This document shows positions 50,973 to 59,574 of a stretch of DNA of 64,000 nucleotides, one piece after another (positions within the stretch are counted from its first letter, which is position 1; every line of letters begins with the position of its first letter). The stretch comes from JASGKO01 sp049840595 (GTDB taxonomy: Bacteria; Verrucomicrobiota; Verrucomicrobiia; Chthoniobacterales; Chthoniobacteraceae). Where the stretch lies: NCBI GenBank assembly GCA_049840595.1, contig JASGKO010000014.1, forward strand, positions 1-64,000, read 5' to 3'. A program made the translations under genes and the position numbers. Under the pieces are notes generated by a model, which was not told where the DNA came from, searched no databases, and saw only the letters and a program-made list of their open reading frames with translations.

Positions 50973-51187
50973 AAAACTATCTCACCCTCGCCTTCACCAA
51001 GCAGACCACGCTCAGCGATGTCGCCTACAACGTGCAGGTAAGCACCGATCTGGTGACCTGGCACTCGGGCAGTAGCTACGTCATCCGCATGGACGACGGC
51101 ACCACGACGAATGCCATTTTCCGCGACCTCACCGCCATCGACGACCTGCCCCAGCAGTGGATGCGGCTGGTGGTGACCAAGCCCTAA
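50973..51187 (+). pseudogene. Duplicated 3' fragment of the arabinofuranosidase-like gene
   Basis: The last 71 codons of the upstream gene (50457-50671) are repeated here with the same length and about ten changed bases: KNYLTLAFTKQTTLSDVAYN then VQVSTDLVTWHSGSSYVIRM to WMRLVVTKP and a stop. It has no start, no signal peptide and directly abuts repeat block B, so it is unlikely to be expressed as a separate protein. Most substitutions are conservative or silent, suggesting it diverged recently or under gene conversion. Confidence 0.85.
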
Positions 51188-51252
51188 GCTGACTCAACTG
51201 AAGGGCCATCGAAATACGCGGAACTGGCGAAAGGAAAACCAAGTTAGATCAT

Positions 51253-51398
51253 CACTCCTCGTTCCACCACTCTGTGGTGGAACGCCCTTGTCGGCGACAC
51301 TCCGTGTCGTTTCCCGTTGTGATTACCTCCCGCACCGCGACACAGAGTGTCCCCCGCAAAAGTGCGTTCCCACAGCCTCACTGTGGGAACGAGGATTG
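51253..51398. repeat. Multi-hairpin repeat block B, copy 2
   Basis: Near-identical second copy of the block at 50826-50972, ending at GGGAACGAGG just before the smpB stop. Differences are single-base (e.g. TCGGCGACACTCC for TCTGCGACACTCC). Confidence 0.85.
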
Positions 51399-51410
51399 GA
51401 TGACTTGCGC

Positions 51411-51869
51411 TTACCGGTGCCGGTCGTTAAACCGCGAGGCTTCGCGCTGGGCTTCGCGCTTTTCCACGCGGTCCTTCAAATCGGAGCGCTTGTCGTGCGC
51501 TTCCTTGCCTTTGCCGACGCCGATCTCGATTTTTACTCGTGATCCCTTCCAGTACATCCGCAAGGCGATCAGGGTATGGCCTTTGATCTGCGTCTGGCCG
51601 AAAAGCTTGTCGATCTCGACGCGGTTGAGCAGCAGGCGGCGGTTGCGCTTGGAATCGTGCTGCTCGTGGCTGGCGCGTTCGTAGGGCTGGATATCGGCCC
51701 CGTAGAGAAAGATCTGCCCGTTTTCCACCCGCGCGAAGGCGCTGTTGATATTGGCGAGCCCGGCCCGGATGGATTTCACCTCGGTGCCCTTGAGCTCCAG
51801 CCCGGCTTCGTAGCGGGAAAGAATATGGTAGTCGTGCAGCGCGCGACGATTGGTTGCGATGTCCGACAT
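51411..51869 (-). CDS. smpB: SsrA-binding protein SmpB
   Basis: An intact 152-residue protein starting at 51869: MSDIATNRRALHDYHILSRY, then GLELKGTEVKSIRAGLANIN and the C-terminal basic region (GKGKEAHDKRSDLKDRVEKR), all standard for SmpB. It carries tmRNA to stalled ribosomes for trans-translation. No tmRNA gene was seen in the window. Confidence 0.97.
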   Translation of the reverse strand: MSDIATNRRALHDYHILSRYEAGLELKGTEVKSIRAGLANINSAFARVENGQIFLYGADIQPYERASHEQHDSKRNRRLLLNRVEIDKLFGQTQIKGHTLIALRMYWKGSRVKIEIGVGKGKEAHDKRSDLKDRVEKREAQREASRFNDRHR

Positions 51870-51940
51870 GGCTAGGTGGCGCTATTCAACGGCGGCGCTT
51901 CCCCGCCTTTCATTCTGGACGGGCCTGACAGGCCCGGAGC

Positions 51941-52156
51941 TTAACTGACCGCGACTTCCTGCTCTTCTTCGCGGAAGCCGAGCTTGCCCTCGATGATCTC
52001 GGTCAGCGCGATATCGGAGAAGCCCATGCGAGGGCCGGCATCAATCATCGGACGGTGCCCCTGGCTGAGCTGGCGCACGCGACGGGAAACGATATTGATA
52101 AGAACTTGCGGGCTGGTAACTACTTTGGAGGCTTCCTCAATCAGGTGGCTGGTCAT
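51941..52156 (-). CDS. rpoZ: RNA polymerase omega subunit
   Basis: I chose Met at 52156 (MTSHLIEEASKVVTSPQVLI) because omega proteins of this phylum begin close to this point; an earlier in-frame start at 52228 adds 24 residues of weak character. NIVSRRVRQLSQGHRPMIDA then GFSDIALTEIIEGKL is the omega core. About 71 residues. It stabilises the beta' subunit and assists core assembly. It lies upstream of smpB on the same strand. Confidence 0.85.
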   Translation of the reverse strand: MTSHLIEEASKVVTSPQVLINIVSRRVRQLSQGHRPMIDAGPRMGFSDIALTEIIEGKLGFREEEQEVAVS

Positions 52157-52285
52157 ATATCGCGGCGAAAAATCGGCTTTTTTGGGAAAGTGAGTCAGCA
52201 AGCTCACTTGCATTACTGAAATTGTCAAATTTTGTTTTGAGGAAAAACGAGATCGCCATCTTCAAGAACCAGCGAAGCTGGAGAA

Positions 52286-52362
52286 GGCCAGCGAAAAACA
52301 CGAAACAGACGAAAAACCAATCGCCCTTCTTTTTTTCGATTTTTTCGCGTATTTAGCTGGCC
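52286..52362. repeat. Imperfect inverted repeat E, copy 1
   Basis: GGCCAGCGAAAAACACGAAA (52286-52305) is roughly inverse to TTTTTCGCGTATTTAGCTGGCC at 52341-52362. It lies between rpoZ and a small membrane-protein gene and is related by its CGAAAAACxCGAA core to 63343-63410. Confidence 0.5.
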
Positions 52363-52367
52363 CCTCA

Positions 52368-52649
52368 CTAAGAATCACGGCGCTCTTCCCTCAAAGCAGC
52401 AACAAACAGCCAGCCTCCAAGAATGGCCGAGGTGAGCGAGATCAATAGCAGCGAAAGAATGAAGGTTCGTGGGTTGATGTCGTAGCCGTGATCGAGATGA
52501 TTCCGCAAATACATCCGGGTATGAACCCCAGGGTTGGTCAGCATGCTCCAAAAAGTTCCATTCCTGATGGAAACAGAAAGCATCCACCAGCAGACGGTGG
52601 TTACACCGAGGCAGAGGGTACCGAAAAGGAACTGGAAGGCGCTCTTCAT
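52368..52649 (-). CDS. Two-TM membrane protein, hypothetical
   Basis: A 93-residue protein starting MKSAFQFLFGTLCLGVTTVC. Two TM helices at about 4-26 and 63-86 (RTFILSLLLISLTSAILGGW) flank a polar loop with HTRMYLRNHLDHGYDINP; the end is EERRDS. No family recognised. Its start is directly adjacent to the jag stop, so it belongs to the jag transcript. Confidence 0.65.
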   Translation of the reverse strand: MKSAFQFLFGTLCLGVTTVCWWMLSVSIRNGTFWSMLTNPGVHTRMYLRNHLDHGYDINPRTFILSLLLISLTSAILGGWLFVAALREERRDS

Positions 52650-53093
52650 CTACCGCCGCTTGAGGGTGATCCGCTTCATGCGGGCCTCGTCGGGCGGGCT
52701 CCAGGTGGCGATCTCGGGATCGTCCTTGAAGGCGTTGTGAATGATCCGCCGATCGTAGGCGTTCATGGGATCGAGGTGAAAGGGGCGACCGGTCTTGCGC
52801 ACGAGCTCCGCCACCTGCCGGGCTTTGACCACCAGGCCGTCATCGCGCATCTCGCGGTAGTGCTCCACATCCACCTGCACGCGCGGGTTGTTCTTATCCT
52901 GGATCTGGATCAGCCGGTTGAGCAGATACTGGATCTCCTCCAGCGTCTCGCCATTGCGCCCGATGAGCTTTTGCTGATCGCCGGTATAGACCTGGAGGGT
53001 GAGGAGCCCGTCGTGCTCGTGCTCCTCGATTTCGCAGATGAAGCCAAGGTATCCGAGCATCGTATCGAGGATCTCCCTGGCGGTCTGTTTCAT
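52650..53093 (-). CDS. jag: Jag/KhpB RNA-binding protein (KH + R3H)
   Basis: 147 residues from 53093: MKQTAREILDTMLGYLGFIC, a KH domain with KLIGRNGETLEEIQYLLNRL, and R3H with DPMNAYDRRIIHNAFKDDPE. It lacks the Jag-N domain of the Firmicutes protein. It lies nine bases after yidC, the normal order in the rpmH-rnpA-yidC-jag cluster. An RNA-binding protein linked to cell-envelope and cell-division control. Confidence 0.94.
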   Translation of the reverse strand: MKQTAREILDTMLGYLGFICEIEEHEHDGLLTLQVYTGDQQKLIGRNGETLEEIQYLLNRLIQIQDKNNPRVQVDVEHYREMRDDGLVVKARQVAELVRKTGRPFHLDPMNAYDRRIIHNAFKDDPEIATWSPPDEARMKRITLKRR

Positions 53094-53102
53094 GGTGTCG
53101 GT

Positions 53103-54815
53103 TTATTTCTTCGGCGGCGTGATCTTTTGCAGCACTGGCGGCTGCTGATTCCGCGTCACATACAACTGCACGATCGTAAACGCGTTCTGCACCGTCCAGT
53201 AAAGCGCCAGCGCCGAAGCGTAATTATAACATACGAAGATAAAGATCAACGGCGTAAACATCATAATCCGCTGCTGGGTCGGATCGCCGGACTTGGGCGT
53301 GAGCGCCATTTGCCAGAACATGGTGCCGGCCATGACGAGCGGCAGGATGTTGATGGGGAAGTCGCCGAGGTGGAACACCGTGTCGGGCTGCGACAGATCG
53401 GTATTCCAGAGGAAGTGGCTGTTGCGGAGCTCGACCGCACTGCGGAGCATGGCGTAGAGGCCGAAGAAAATGGGGATCTGGATGAGCACCGGGAGGCAGC
53501 CGCTCATGGGGTTGACCCCATAAGTCTTGTAGAGCTTCATGATCTCCTGGTTCATCCGGGTCGGATCGTCCTTGTACTTCTCCTTCAGCTCCGTCATCTT
53601 CGGCGAGAGGAGCTGCATCTTCTTCATCGACTGGGTGGCCTTGTTCTGCGGGAACCAGAGCAGCGACTTGATGATGATGGTGAGAAGGATGATGGCGAGG
53701 GCGTAGTTGTGCAGGTAGCCGTAGAGCGCGTTCATCGAGTTCAGCAACACCTCGCTGATGATGCTGAAGGTGCCGAAATTCATGATCGCCTTCTGGTTCT
53801 GCGGAAGTTGCTTGAGGCGGCCGAGTTCCTTCGGCCCGGCGTAGATGGAAACCTCGGAGGCCGAGGACTGGCCGGGGGCGAGCTTGAAGCCCGGAAGCTC
53901 CAGCGCGGCCTCCATGCCGTGCAGCGTGGGCTTGTCGGCGGCCAGCGAATACCGCTGCGCCCACACGCCGAGACCGACCGCATCCTTTGGAGCCACGATG
54001 CTGGTGAAATACTGGCTGCTGACGCCGAGCCAGGAAATTTTGTCGGTGGAGACGGTGTAGGTGGATTGGGCCGGTGCCCGGACGATCCCGACGAGCGGCC
54101 AGCGCTTTTCATCGAACCAGCTCACATCGGAATTGGTGAGCTTGCCTTCGCGCAGCCAGTCCAGCGTGGTGTACATCGCGAGGTCGGACTCGTGGATCTC
54201 CTGCGCGGCGCCGGTGTAGAGATAATAGGCGGGCCAGTCGAGTTCCTTGGTGCCCTTGTTCGTAAAGGTGGTGGTCAGCTTCACCTCGTAATCCCCTGCG
54301 CCGCCCGCTTTTTCCGGCAGAGTGTAGGTCTTGGTGATTTCCAGCCCCTCGGGGGTGGTGCGGACACAGGTCACGACCCGGCCATCCACCGTAACGTCGT
54401 AATCGCCGGTGGCGTCAACGCCCGGCGTGAGGCTCACCGCGCCGATCGGGAAATCGCCCTTCGCATTCAGCACGACGTTGGCATTGTTCTCGGCCAGGTG
54501 CTTGAGCAGGGTCGCCTTGGCGATGCCGCCGCCGTGGTTGGTAAAGACGTAGCGGACGTAGTCGGTGGTGACTTCCTGCAGCTTCTCGGGAGTCGCCTCG
54601 GTGGCGGCGGGCAGCCCGGTGGCGGCAACGGCTGAAGCGGGGGTGGCCGGCGCTACGGACGAAGACGGCGAGGCGCTGGGAGTCGCCGAGGGATGCGCGA
54701 GCTCGTAAGCCTTGCGGTCGGCCACTTGTTTACTGAGCACCTGCTGGTCGTGATACATCGACCAGACGAGGACGATGACAGCAATGGCGGTAAAAATAAT
54801 TCCTTTTTTATCCAT
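53103..54815 (-). CDS. yidC: Membrane protein insertase YidC
   Basis: An intact 570-residue frame from 54815. An N-terminal TM helix (KGIIFTAIAVIVLVWSMY), a Ser/Thr/Pro-rich spacer, a periplasmic beta-sandwich at about 60-330, then the conserved core: LHNYALAIILLTIIIKSLLW, FPQNKATQSMKKMQLLSPKM, YGVNPMSGCLPVLIQIPIFF, and two further TM helices ending VTRNQQPPVLQKITPPKK. This is the Gram-negative long form of YidC, which inserts and folds inner-membrane proteins with or without SecYEG. Confidence 0.96.
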   Translation of the reverse strand: MDKKGIIFTAIAVIVLVWSMYHDQQVLSKQVADRKAYELAHPSATPSASPSSSVAPATPASAVAATGLPAATEATPEKLQEVTTDYVRYVFTNHGGGIAKATLLKHLAENNANVVLNAKGDFPIGAVSLTPGVDATGDYDVTVDGRVVTCVRTTPEGLEITKTYTLPEKAGGAGDYEVKLTTTFTNKGTKELDWPAYYLYTGAAQEIHESDLAMYTTLDWLREGKLTNSDVSWFDEKRWPLVGIVRAPAQSTYTVSTDKISWLGVSSQYFTSIVAPKDAVGLGVWAQRYSLAADKPTLHGMEAALELPGFKLAPGQSSASEVSIYAGPKELGRLKQLPQNQKAIMNFGTFSIISEVLLNSMNALYGYLHNYALAIILLTIIIKSLLWFPQNKATQSMKKMQLLSPKMTELKEKYKDDPTRMNQEIMKLYKTYGVNPMSGCLPVLIQIPIFFGLYAMLRSAVELRNSHFLWNTDLSQPDTVFHLGDFPINILPLVMAGTMFWQMALTPKSGDPTQQRIMMFTPLIFIFVCYNYASALALYWTVQNAFTIVQLYVTRNQQPPVLQKITPPKK

Positions 54816-54903
54816 GAAGGGTGGGTGCTGAAAATGAGTGCGTAAAAATGACTGGTCGTTTGGTCCGTAGCGGTGGCAGGCCGGAGAGTCGAAAGGAAAA
54901 CGG

Positions 54904-55182
54904 TTACGATTTCAATCCCGAAGGTACGATTCTCAACGGCGGGCGAGGATTCTTATCCGGCTCGGGCACGGGGTCAACCCCCGCTCCACCCCAGGGGTGA
55001 CAACGGCAAAGCCGCCGAATCCCCAGCCAGCTCCCGCGCCAGCTCCCGTGTTTCTCCACCGCCTGCAAAAAATAATGGGAACAGGTGGGCTCGTAGCGGC
55101 ACCCGGCTCCCGGCCCGGCGATGAAGGAAAGCACGGGCGAAAGAAAGATTTGATAGCCGCGAATGAAAAGCCGGATCAGCAT
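54904..55182 (-). CDS. yidD: Membrane protein insertion efficiency factor YidD
   Basis: 92 residues from 55182: MLIRLFIRGYQIFLSPVLSF, then CRYEPTCSHYFLQAVEKHGS and RRLCRCHPWG, the typical YidD core with its cysteines. The start overlaps the rnpA stop by seven bases. A small membrane-associated helper of YidC. Confidence 0.94.
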   Translation of the reverse strand: MLIRLFIRGYQIFLSPVLSFIAGPGAGCRYEPTCSHYFLQAVEKHGSWRGSWLGIRRLCRCHPWGGAGVDPVPEPDKNPRPPLRIVPSGLKS

Positions 55183-55529
55183 GGTTCACGCAGGATAGTC
55201 GCACGCGCGACAAGCCTCAACCATTCGCTTTCCAAGGCGGAAAACTCCGCCGGAGCCGCCTTGTATCTCGCGACCACCACCAGCCAGCAACCCGGCTGCA
55301 ATCGTGCGCAATGCTTGCGAAAAATTTCCCGAATGCGGCGGCGGACTCGATTTCGCTCCACCGCTCCCCCCACCCTGCGGGAGGTGATAATCCCGATTCG
55401 CGCCCTCCCCTCTCCGGCCCCCCGCAGCACGTTTATGAGCATAAACGTGCCGTGATAGGTCTGACCGGAGGCGCGGGCCGCGCCAAACTCCGATGCGGTG
55501 CTGAGCCGGGCCGCCTTTGGGAAGCGCAT
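55176..55529 (-). CDS. rnpA: Ribonuclease P protein component
   Basis: 117 residues from 55529: MRFPKAARLSTASEFGAARA, with VGGAVERNRVRRRIREIFRK as the RNase P signature. Located between rpmH and yidD as usual. It binds the RNase P RNA to mature tRNA 5' ends; no RNase P RNA gene is seen in the window. Confidence 0.95.
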   Translation of the reverse strand: MRFPKAARLSTASEFGAARASGQTYHGTFMLINVLRGAGEGRARIGIITSRRVGGAVERNRVRRRIREIFRKHCARLQPGCWLVVVARYKAAPAEFSALESEWLRLVARATILREPC

Positions 55530-55591
55530 GGGACCTGCACCGCGCTGCGGCTGACCGGACAGAGTAAAAAAGCCGGGCGAGCCGCACGCAA

Positions 55592-55765
55592 TTAAGCGGC
55601 GGTGTGGCGGGCGTAGTGAACTTCGACCCCCTTCGGCAGCAGGCGCTTGCGGCCACGCTGACGGCGGCGGGCGAGGATCGCGCGGCCGTTCTTGGTCGCC
55701 ATGCGGGCGCGGAAGCCGAACTGGCGCTTGCGGGTGCGTTTGGAAGCTTGATAAGTGCGTTTCAT
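55592..55765 (-). CDS. rpmH: Ribosomal protein L34
   Basis: Translating 55765 to 55592 gives a 57-residue protein: MKRTYQASKRTRKRQFGFRA, then RMATKNGRAILARRRQRGRK and RLLPKGVEVHYARHTAA. This is L34 with a long C-terminal tail. It stands first in the rpmH-rnpA-yidD-yidC-jag cluster. Confidence 0.95.
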   Translation of the reverse strand: MKRTYQASKRTRKRQFGFRARMATKNGRAILARRRQRGRKRLLPKGVEVHYARHTAA

Positions 55766-55903
55766 ATAAAAATCAGGTCTTCGAGTTTTGGGTCGAAAAG
55801 AGCCGAAACCTTACCAGCGAGCAGTGAGTTGTCAACGACGGCTTTGCGATTTTCCGTGATTTTTTAATCCCCTGAAAATCGCCCCTCGAAGCCTTCATTT
55901 ACT

Positions 55904-57080
55904 CTAGCAACAGGCCCCGCCTCCGCAACTGGAGCCGGTGGATGATGGCGCCGAAGCCGCCTCGGATGACGCATCGATTTTCATCCCTTTGGTTTCCCGC
56001 GGATCGCGCCAGGCCGTGCGGGTGCAATCGAACGGTTTCGCCTCCACCAAAGGAATGTCCGTCACCGGCTCGATGAACTCGAAATTATCGCGGTAGGGCG
56101 ACTTTTGATAGAGCTGGTAGGTCTTGTCGCAGACGGCATAGCGACGGCCCCGCTCCATGCGGTGACCATCGTCGTCGAGCACTTCTTTGAACGGACCGCG
56201 GTAAATGACCGCCTGGTTACGCTCGAAACACGGGCCTTGCTTGCCCTTGAAAGCCTCGACCGTAAGCGAACGAAATTCGATCCCCTGCACAATCCGCCAC
56301 GGCTGCTCGTCCAGTTGAAGGATGCGAATGCCATAGAACCCGGCCTCCGCCAGCGCCTGCAAAAGCCCCCACTCCGTCATGACTCCGGAAACACAACCGC
56401 TCCACAACTCGGCGTCCTCCTGCATTTCGGCGGGAATCTCCTCATCGCTCACCAGATCCGAAAGAATCACCCGGCCCGCCCTTTTTCAATACGCGAAACA
56501 TTTCCTGAAAGACCGACTGCTTGGAAACGGACTCCACCAGATTCAGCGCGCAGTTGGAGATCACCGCATCGACGGAATCGCCGGCAACGAGCGGCTGCTT
56601 CACCCGCAGGCTGGCGGCGAGTGATTCGACCGCCAGATAAGCATCGGCACTGGAAATGGGATGGGCGCGCAACTCGGCATCGAGCGCCTCCAGATCCAGC
56701 GCCAGATCCTGGATGTGCCCCTGGCAAAATTTCACATTTGCATACCCGAGGCGGTCGGCTACTACCGGCGCGGCCCGGCGGGCCAGCGCAACCATCTCGC
56801 CGTCAGGTCGATGCCGGTGACGCGGCCCGCGGCCCCCACGATCTGCGCGGCAATGAAGCATTGCTGGCCGGCGCCACAGCCCAGGTCGAGCACGGTCTCA
56901 CCGGCCTGCAAATACTGGCTGGGATTGCCGCATCCATAATCCAGGGCCACGATTTCCGATGGCAACGCCGCCAGGAATTGCGGGTCACATTCCACGGGAC
57001 GGCTGAGCCCCTCTTCGCCGACGACGCGCCCCGAGGGCGTAGCGTTTTCGAACGGCGGACTCGACCGGGATGGGAGTCAT
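55904..57080 (-). CDS. arsM: Arsenite S-adenosylmethyltransferase ArsM-like
   Basis: Start at 57080 (MTPIPVESAVRKRYA). Motif I is VLDLGCGAGQQCFIAAQIVG, followed by GIDLT and a Rossmann methyltransferase fold. The second half has NQAVIYRGPFKEVLDDDGHR, RYAVCDKTYQLYQKSPYRDN and FDCTRTAWRDPRETKGMKI, ending in CGGGACC. The C-terminal domain and terminal Cys motif match the ArsM type linked to arsenosugar synthesis. Rebuilt length is about 391 residues; frame changes near 57040, 56785 and 56470. It methylates As(III) with SAM. The start overlaps the stop of the PstS-like gene as ATGA. The partner arsS is not seen. Confidence 0.75.
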
Positions 57081-57953
57081 GGCGCGACGGTAATATGGGG
57101 GTCTTTCGCCGCCTTGAGATCATCGGCAGCGTAGAACCCGTATTTGCGCACCAAGTCCTGCCCGCGGGCACTGAGCATGAACTCGACCAGCGTCCGGGAA
57201 GTGAGGGTGGGCCGGTTGTTCGTCAGGAGCAGAATCGGGCGGTTGATTGGATACTTGTCCTGCGCAATCGCTTCCAGCGAGGGAGGCGTGACGCTTCCAT
57301 CCTCATCGGCCAGCCCGAGAAAATGGTTTTTGGGAGCACCAGCCAGATTGGCCGGCAGCATGGCGTATGGAACCTTGCGTATTATTAAGCGATTTCAGCG
57401 TTTCCTCGGGGGTCTTGAGCACGGGAAACCTGGTGGCCGGAGCGCGGCGGCAATCGCCATATACCCAGTTCATGGTCATTTCCCACAGGCCGTTGTCGCT
57501 ATCCCAGTCAAAGAAGGAAATCTCGCGATCGGCCCCCCCAGCTCTTTCCAGTTGGTGATTCGCTTCTGATAAATCTTGCGAATTTGCTCGTTCGTGAGGC
57601 TATGCACCCCCCCGTCCCAGACATCTCCCGAGACCGCAAACACCACGACCTGGCGGCCAATAAACGCGGGCGTAAAAATCACCTGCGGATAGCGGGCCTT
57701 TACACTGCCGAGCAGCTCGCCGGCATACAGCCCCACATCGATCTGCCCCTGCCCCAGGCCATCAATCGCCCCGTCGCTTCCGCTGCCGGTGGAAATATCG
57801 ACTTCCAGGCCACTCTCCTTCTTCAGGATGACCGCCGCATCCTGCAGGGGAGGACTCGCGGGAACTGGCCCCGGCAAGAGTGAGGATATCATCGGCCCGC
57901 GCGGTAAGCGCAACGGCAAGGAGAAGCAGGCAGGCTTGAAATACGGCTTTCAT
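57077..57953 (-). CDS. PstS-like periplasmic phosphate/oxyanion-binding protein
   Basis: A signal peptide (MKAVFQACLLLLAVALTARA) at 57953. Then GSGSDGAIDGLGQGQIDVGL, VHSLTNEQIRKIYQKRITNW and ELGGPIARF, the pattern of the PstS-type binding fold, ending FYAADDLKAAKDPHITVAP. Rebuilt length is about 291 residues with frame changes near 57860, 57520 and 57375. The usual pstC/A/B genes are absent, so it is an orphan receptor. Coupling to arsM suggests oxyanion (phosphate or arsenate) sensing or binding. It could equally be a phosphate-scavenging or tungstate-like protein. Confidence 0.75.
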
Positions 57954-58057
57954 GAACGGCTACGGAATAACGGGAATGCAGGACTTGACCACAATCAATG
58001 AAGCTCGTCCACTCCGAGCACGCACTGGAACGGAAACAAGCGGGTGACAGCGGCAAA

Positions 58058-58092
58058 AAAAACAGCCGGGCGTTTCCGCACCGGCTGTTTTT
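58058..58092 (-). terminator. Rho-independent terminator of the rplM-rpsI operon
   Basis: AAAAACAGCCGG (58058-58069) pairs with CCGGCTGTTTTT (58081-58092), loop GCGTTTCCGCA. The minus-strand reading ends in a T-run 55 bases after the rpsI stop. Confidence 0.88.
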
Positions 58093-58146
58093 GAAAAAGT
58101 GGCAATTGAGTTGTCCGATTGGTCGGCAACCAAGTTGCCGAAGCGA

Positions 58147-58536
58147 CTAGCGCTTCGAGAACTGGAAGCGCTTGCGAGCGCCGGGGCGACCGGGCTTCTT
58201 GCGTTCCTTCATGCGCGGGTCGCGGGTGAGCAGACCTTCGACCTTCAGCGGGGTGCGAAGATTGGCGTCCACCTGCAGGAGCGCGCGGGAGATCGCGAGG
58301 CGCACCGCGTCGGCCTGGCCGTTCGGGCCACCGCCCTCGGCGTTGACGCGCACGTCATAAGCCGTGGTGCTCTGGGCCACTTCGAGCGGCTTCAGCACGG
58401 TATTCTGCAAGTTGGCGGTCGGGAAGTATTCCTCGAACGCGCGGCCATTGACTTCGATCTTGCCGCTGCCAGCGGTCATGCGGATGCGGGCGACTGCAGT
58501 CTTGCGGCGTCCGGTGGCGATGTATTCCTGTGACAT
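58147..58536 (-). CDS. rpsI: Ribosomal protein S9
   Basis: 129 residues from 58536: MSQEYIATGRRKTAVARIRM, then NGQADAVRLAISRALLQVD and the C-terminal basic tail PGRPGARKRFQFSKR. The tail reaches the P-site tRNA. It lies 32 bases after rplM, the standard pair. Confidence 0.97.
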   Translation of the reverse strand: MSQEYIATGRRKTAVARIRMTAGSGKIEVNGRAFEEYFPTANLQNTVLKPLEVAQSTTAYDVRVNAEGGGPNGQADAVRLAISRALLQVDANLRTPLKVEGLLTRDPRMKERKKPGRPGARKRFQFSKR

Positions 58537-58568
58537 GTTTTTAAGAGTAAATGGGCTGCTTTGACGAC

Positions 58569-59000
58569 TTACTTGACCTCGGCCGCTTCGGGCTTCTGGG
58601 CGGCGTGCGGGTGGTTGTCGCCAGCGTAAACTTTGAGCTTGGTATAAACGGCGCGACCGAGGCGGTTGTGCGGGATCATGCCACGGACGGCGCGCTCGAT
58701 GAGAAGCTCGGGGTGACGGGCCTTGCGGGCCTTGAAGGTCTCGGACTTATGGCCACCGACGAAGCCGGAGAAGCTCATGTAGGTCTTCTGGATGTCCTTC
58801 TTGCCGGTCACGCGCACCTTGTCAGCATTGATCACGACCACGAAGTCGCCGGTATCCACGTGAGAGGTGAAGATGGCTTTTTCCTTGCCACGGAGGAGAT
58901 TGGCGGCCTTCACGGCCACACGACCAAGAACCTGATCCTTGGCGTCAATAATCCACCATTTGCGGTCCACTTCGTTCGCTTTTGCTGAAAATGTGCTCAT
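58569..59000 (-). CDS. rplM: Ribosomal protein L13
   Basis: Start at 59000 (MSTFSAKANEVDRKWWIIDA) gives 143 residues; an upstream in-frame Met is in non-conserved sequence. RVAVKAANLLRGKEKAIFTS, VVINADKVRVTGKK and RAVRGMIPHNRLGRAVYTKL are L13 signatures. First gene of the rplM-rpsI operon. Confidence 0.97.
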   Translation of the reverse strand: MSTFSAKANEVDRKWWIIDAKDQVLGRVAVKAANLLRGKEKAIFTSHVDTGDFVVVINADKVRVTGKKDIQKTYMSFSGFVGGHKSETFKARKARHPELLIERAVRGMIPHNRLGRAVYTKLKVYAGDNHPHAAQKPEAAEVK

Positions 59001-59270
59001 AAAATCTGTCGAAAAGAGTCGGGAAGATAGGAGCACGATGGGCGGGTGTCAAAGGGAATTTTGAAACTTTCCACATTTGTGATTTCACCGGGGACGCCAT
59101 CACTCGCTCCATCCCTCTATATATAATGGGCGGGGAGGATTTCTTTAATCCGATTTTTCATTTTCCGCAAATTTTTGGAATAAATTCGCGGGCCTTCACT
59201 CCCACCTTCGAAGCCACGACAAACGGAGCTTCTTAAGAAATCACATCACACACCAAAGGAAAGAAACCAT
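59001..59270. promoter_or_regulatory. Divergent promoter region between rplM and the bufferin operon
   Basis: An A+T-rich tract with TATATATAAT at 59118-59127 usable as a -10 on either strand; no convincing -35 partner seen. The plus-strand operon ends with its own ECF sigma factor, so an ECF-type promoter is expected here, but I could not fix its motif. AAAGGAAAG before 59271 is the likely ribosome site of bufA. Confidence 0.4.
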
Positions 59271-59531
59271 ATGAACACATCCATGAAAACCCTGATCGCC
59301 GGTGCAGCTCTCGCGGGACTTTGCTCCGGGGCCTATGCCGTCCAGACCTCCACCCCCTCCACGGGCAAAACCACGGTGAGCGCCGGGGTGAACCTGAAGG
59401 TGATGGACAAGGGCACGCATGACTGCAAAGGCCAGAACTCCTGCAAGGGCCAGGGCGGTTGCAAGACCGGCGACAACGGCTGCAAGGGCAAGAACACCTG
59501 CAAGGGCAAGGGCGGCTGCGCCAGCAAGTAA
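59271..59531 (+). CDS. bufA: Bufferin-type RiPP precursor, BufA2-like periplasmic metallophore
   Basis: 86 residues with a signal peptide (MNTSMKTLIAGAALAGLCSG to AYA). The mature core has six Cys at 52, 58, 64, 71, 77 and 83, in two blocks of CKGxNxCKGxGGC joined by KTGDNG. This Cys/Lys/Gly pattern, together with the following MNIO (DUF692), DUF2063 and DoxX genes, is the bufferin family. Family knowledge: BufB with BufC converts Cys to thio-heterocycles that bind copper or other metals in the periplasm. AAGGAAAG precedes the start. Confidence 0.86.
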   Translation: MNTSMKTLIAGAALAGLCSGAYAVQTSTPSTGKTTVSAGVNLKVMDKGTHDCKGQNSCKGQGGCKTGDNGCKGKNTCKGKGGCASK

Positions 59532-59574
59532 GGAGATAAGGAACCAGGATCATTCAGCATTTCGCATTTTGATC

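Noticed and set aside
55592..55900. Replication origin beside rpmH
   Set aside because: The rpmH-rnpA-yidD-yidC-jag cluster is often near oriC, but no dnaA gene or cluster of DnaA boxes is visible upstream of rpmH here.
59100..59260. ECF sigma promoter for bufA using GGAATA near 59175 and CGAA near 59207
   Set aside because: The spacing between the two motifs is about 26 bases, too long for an ECF promoter.
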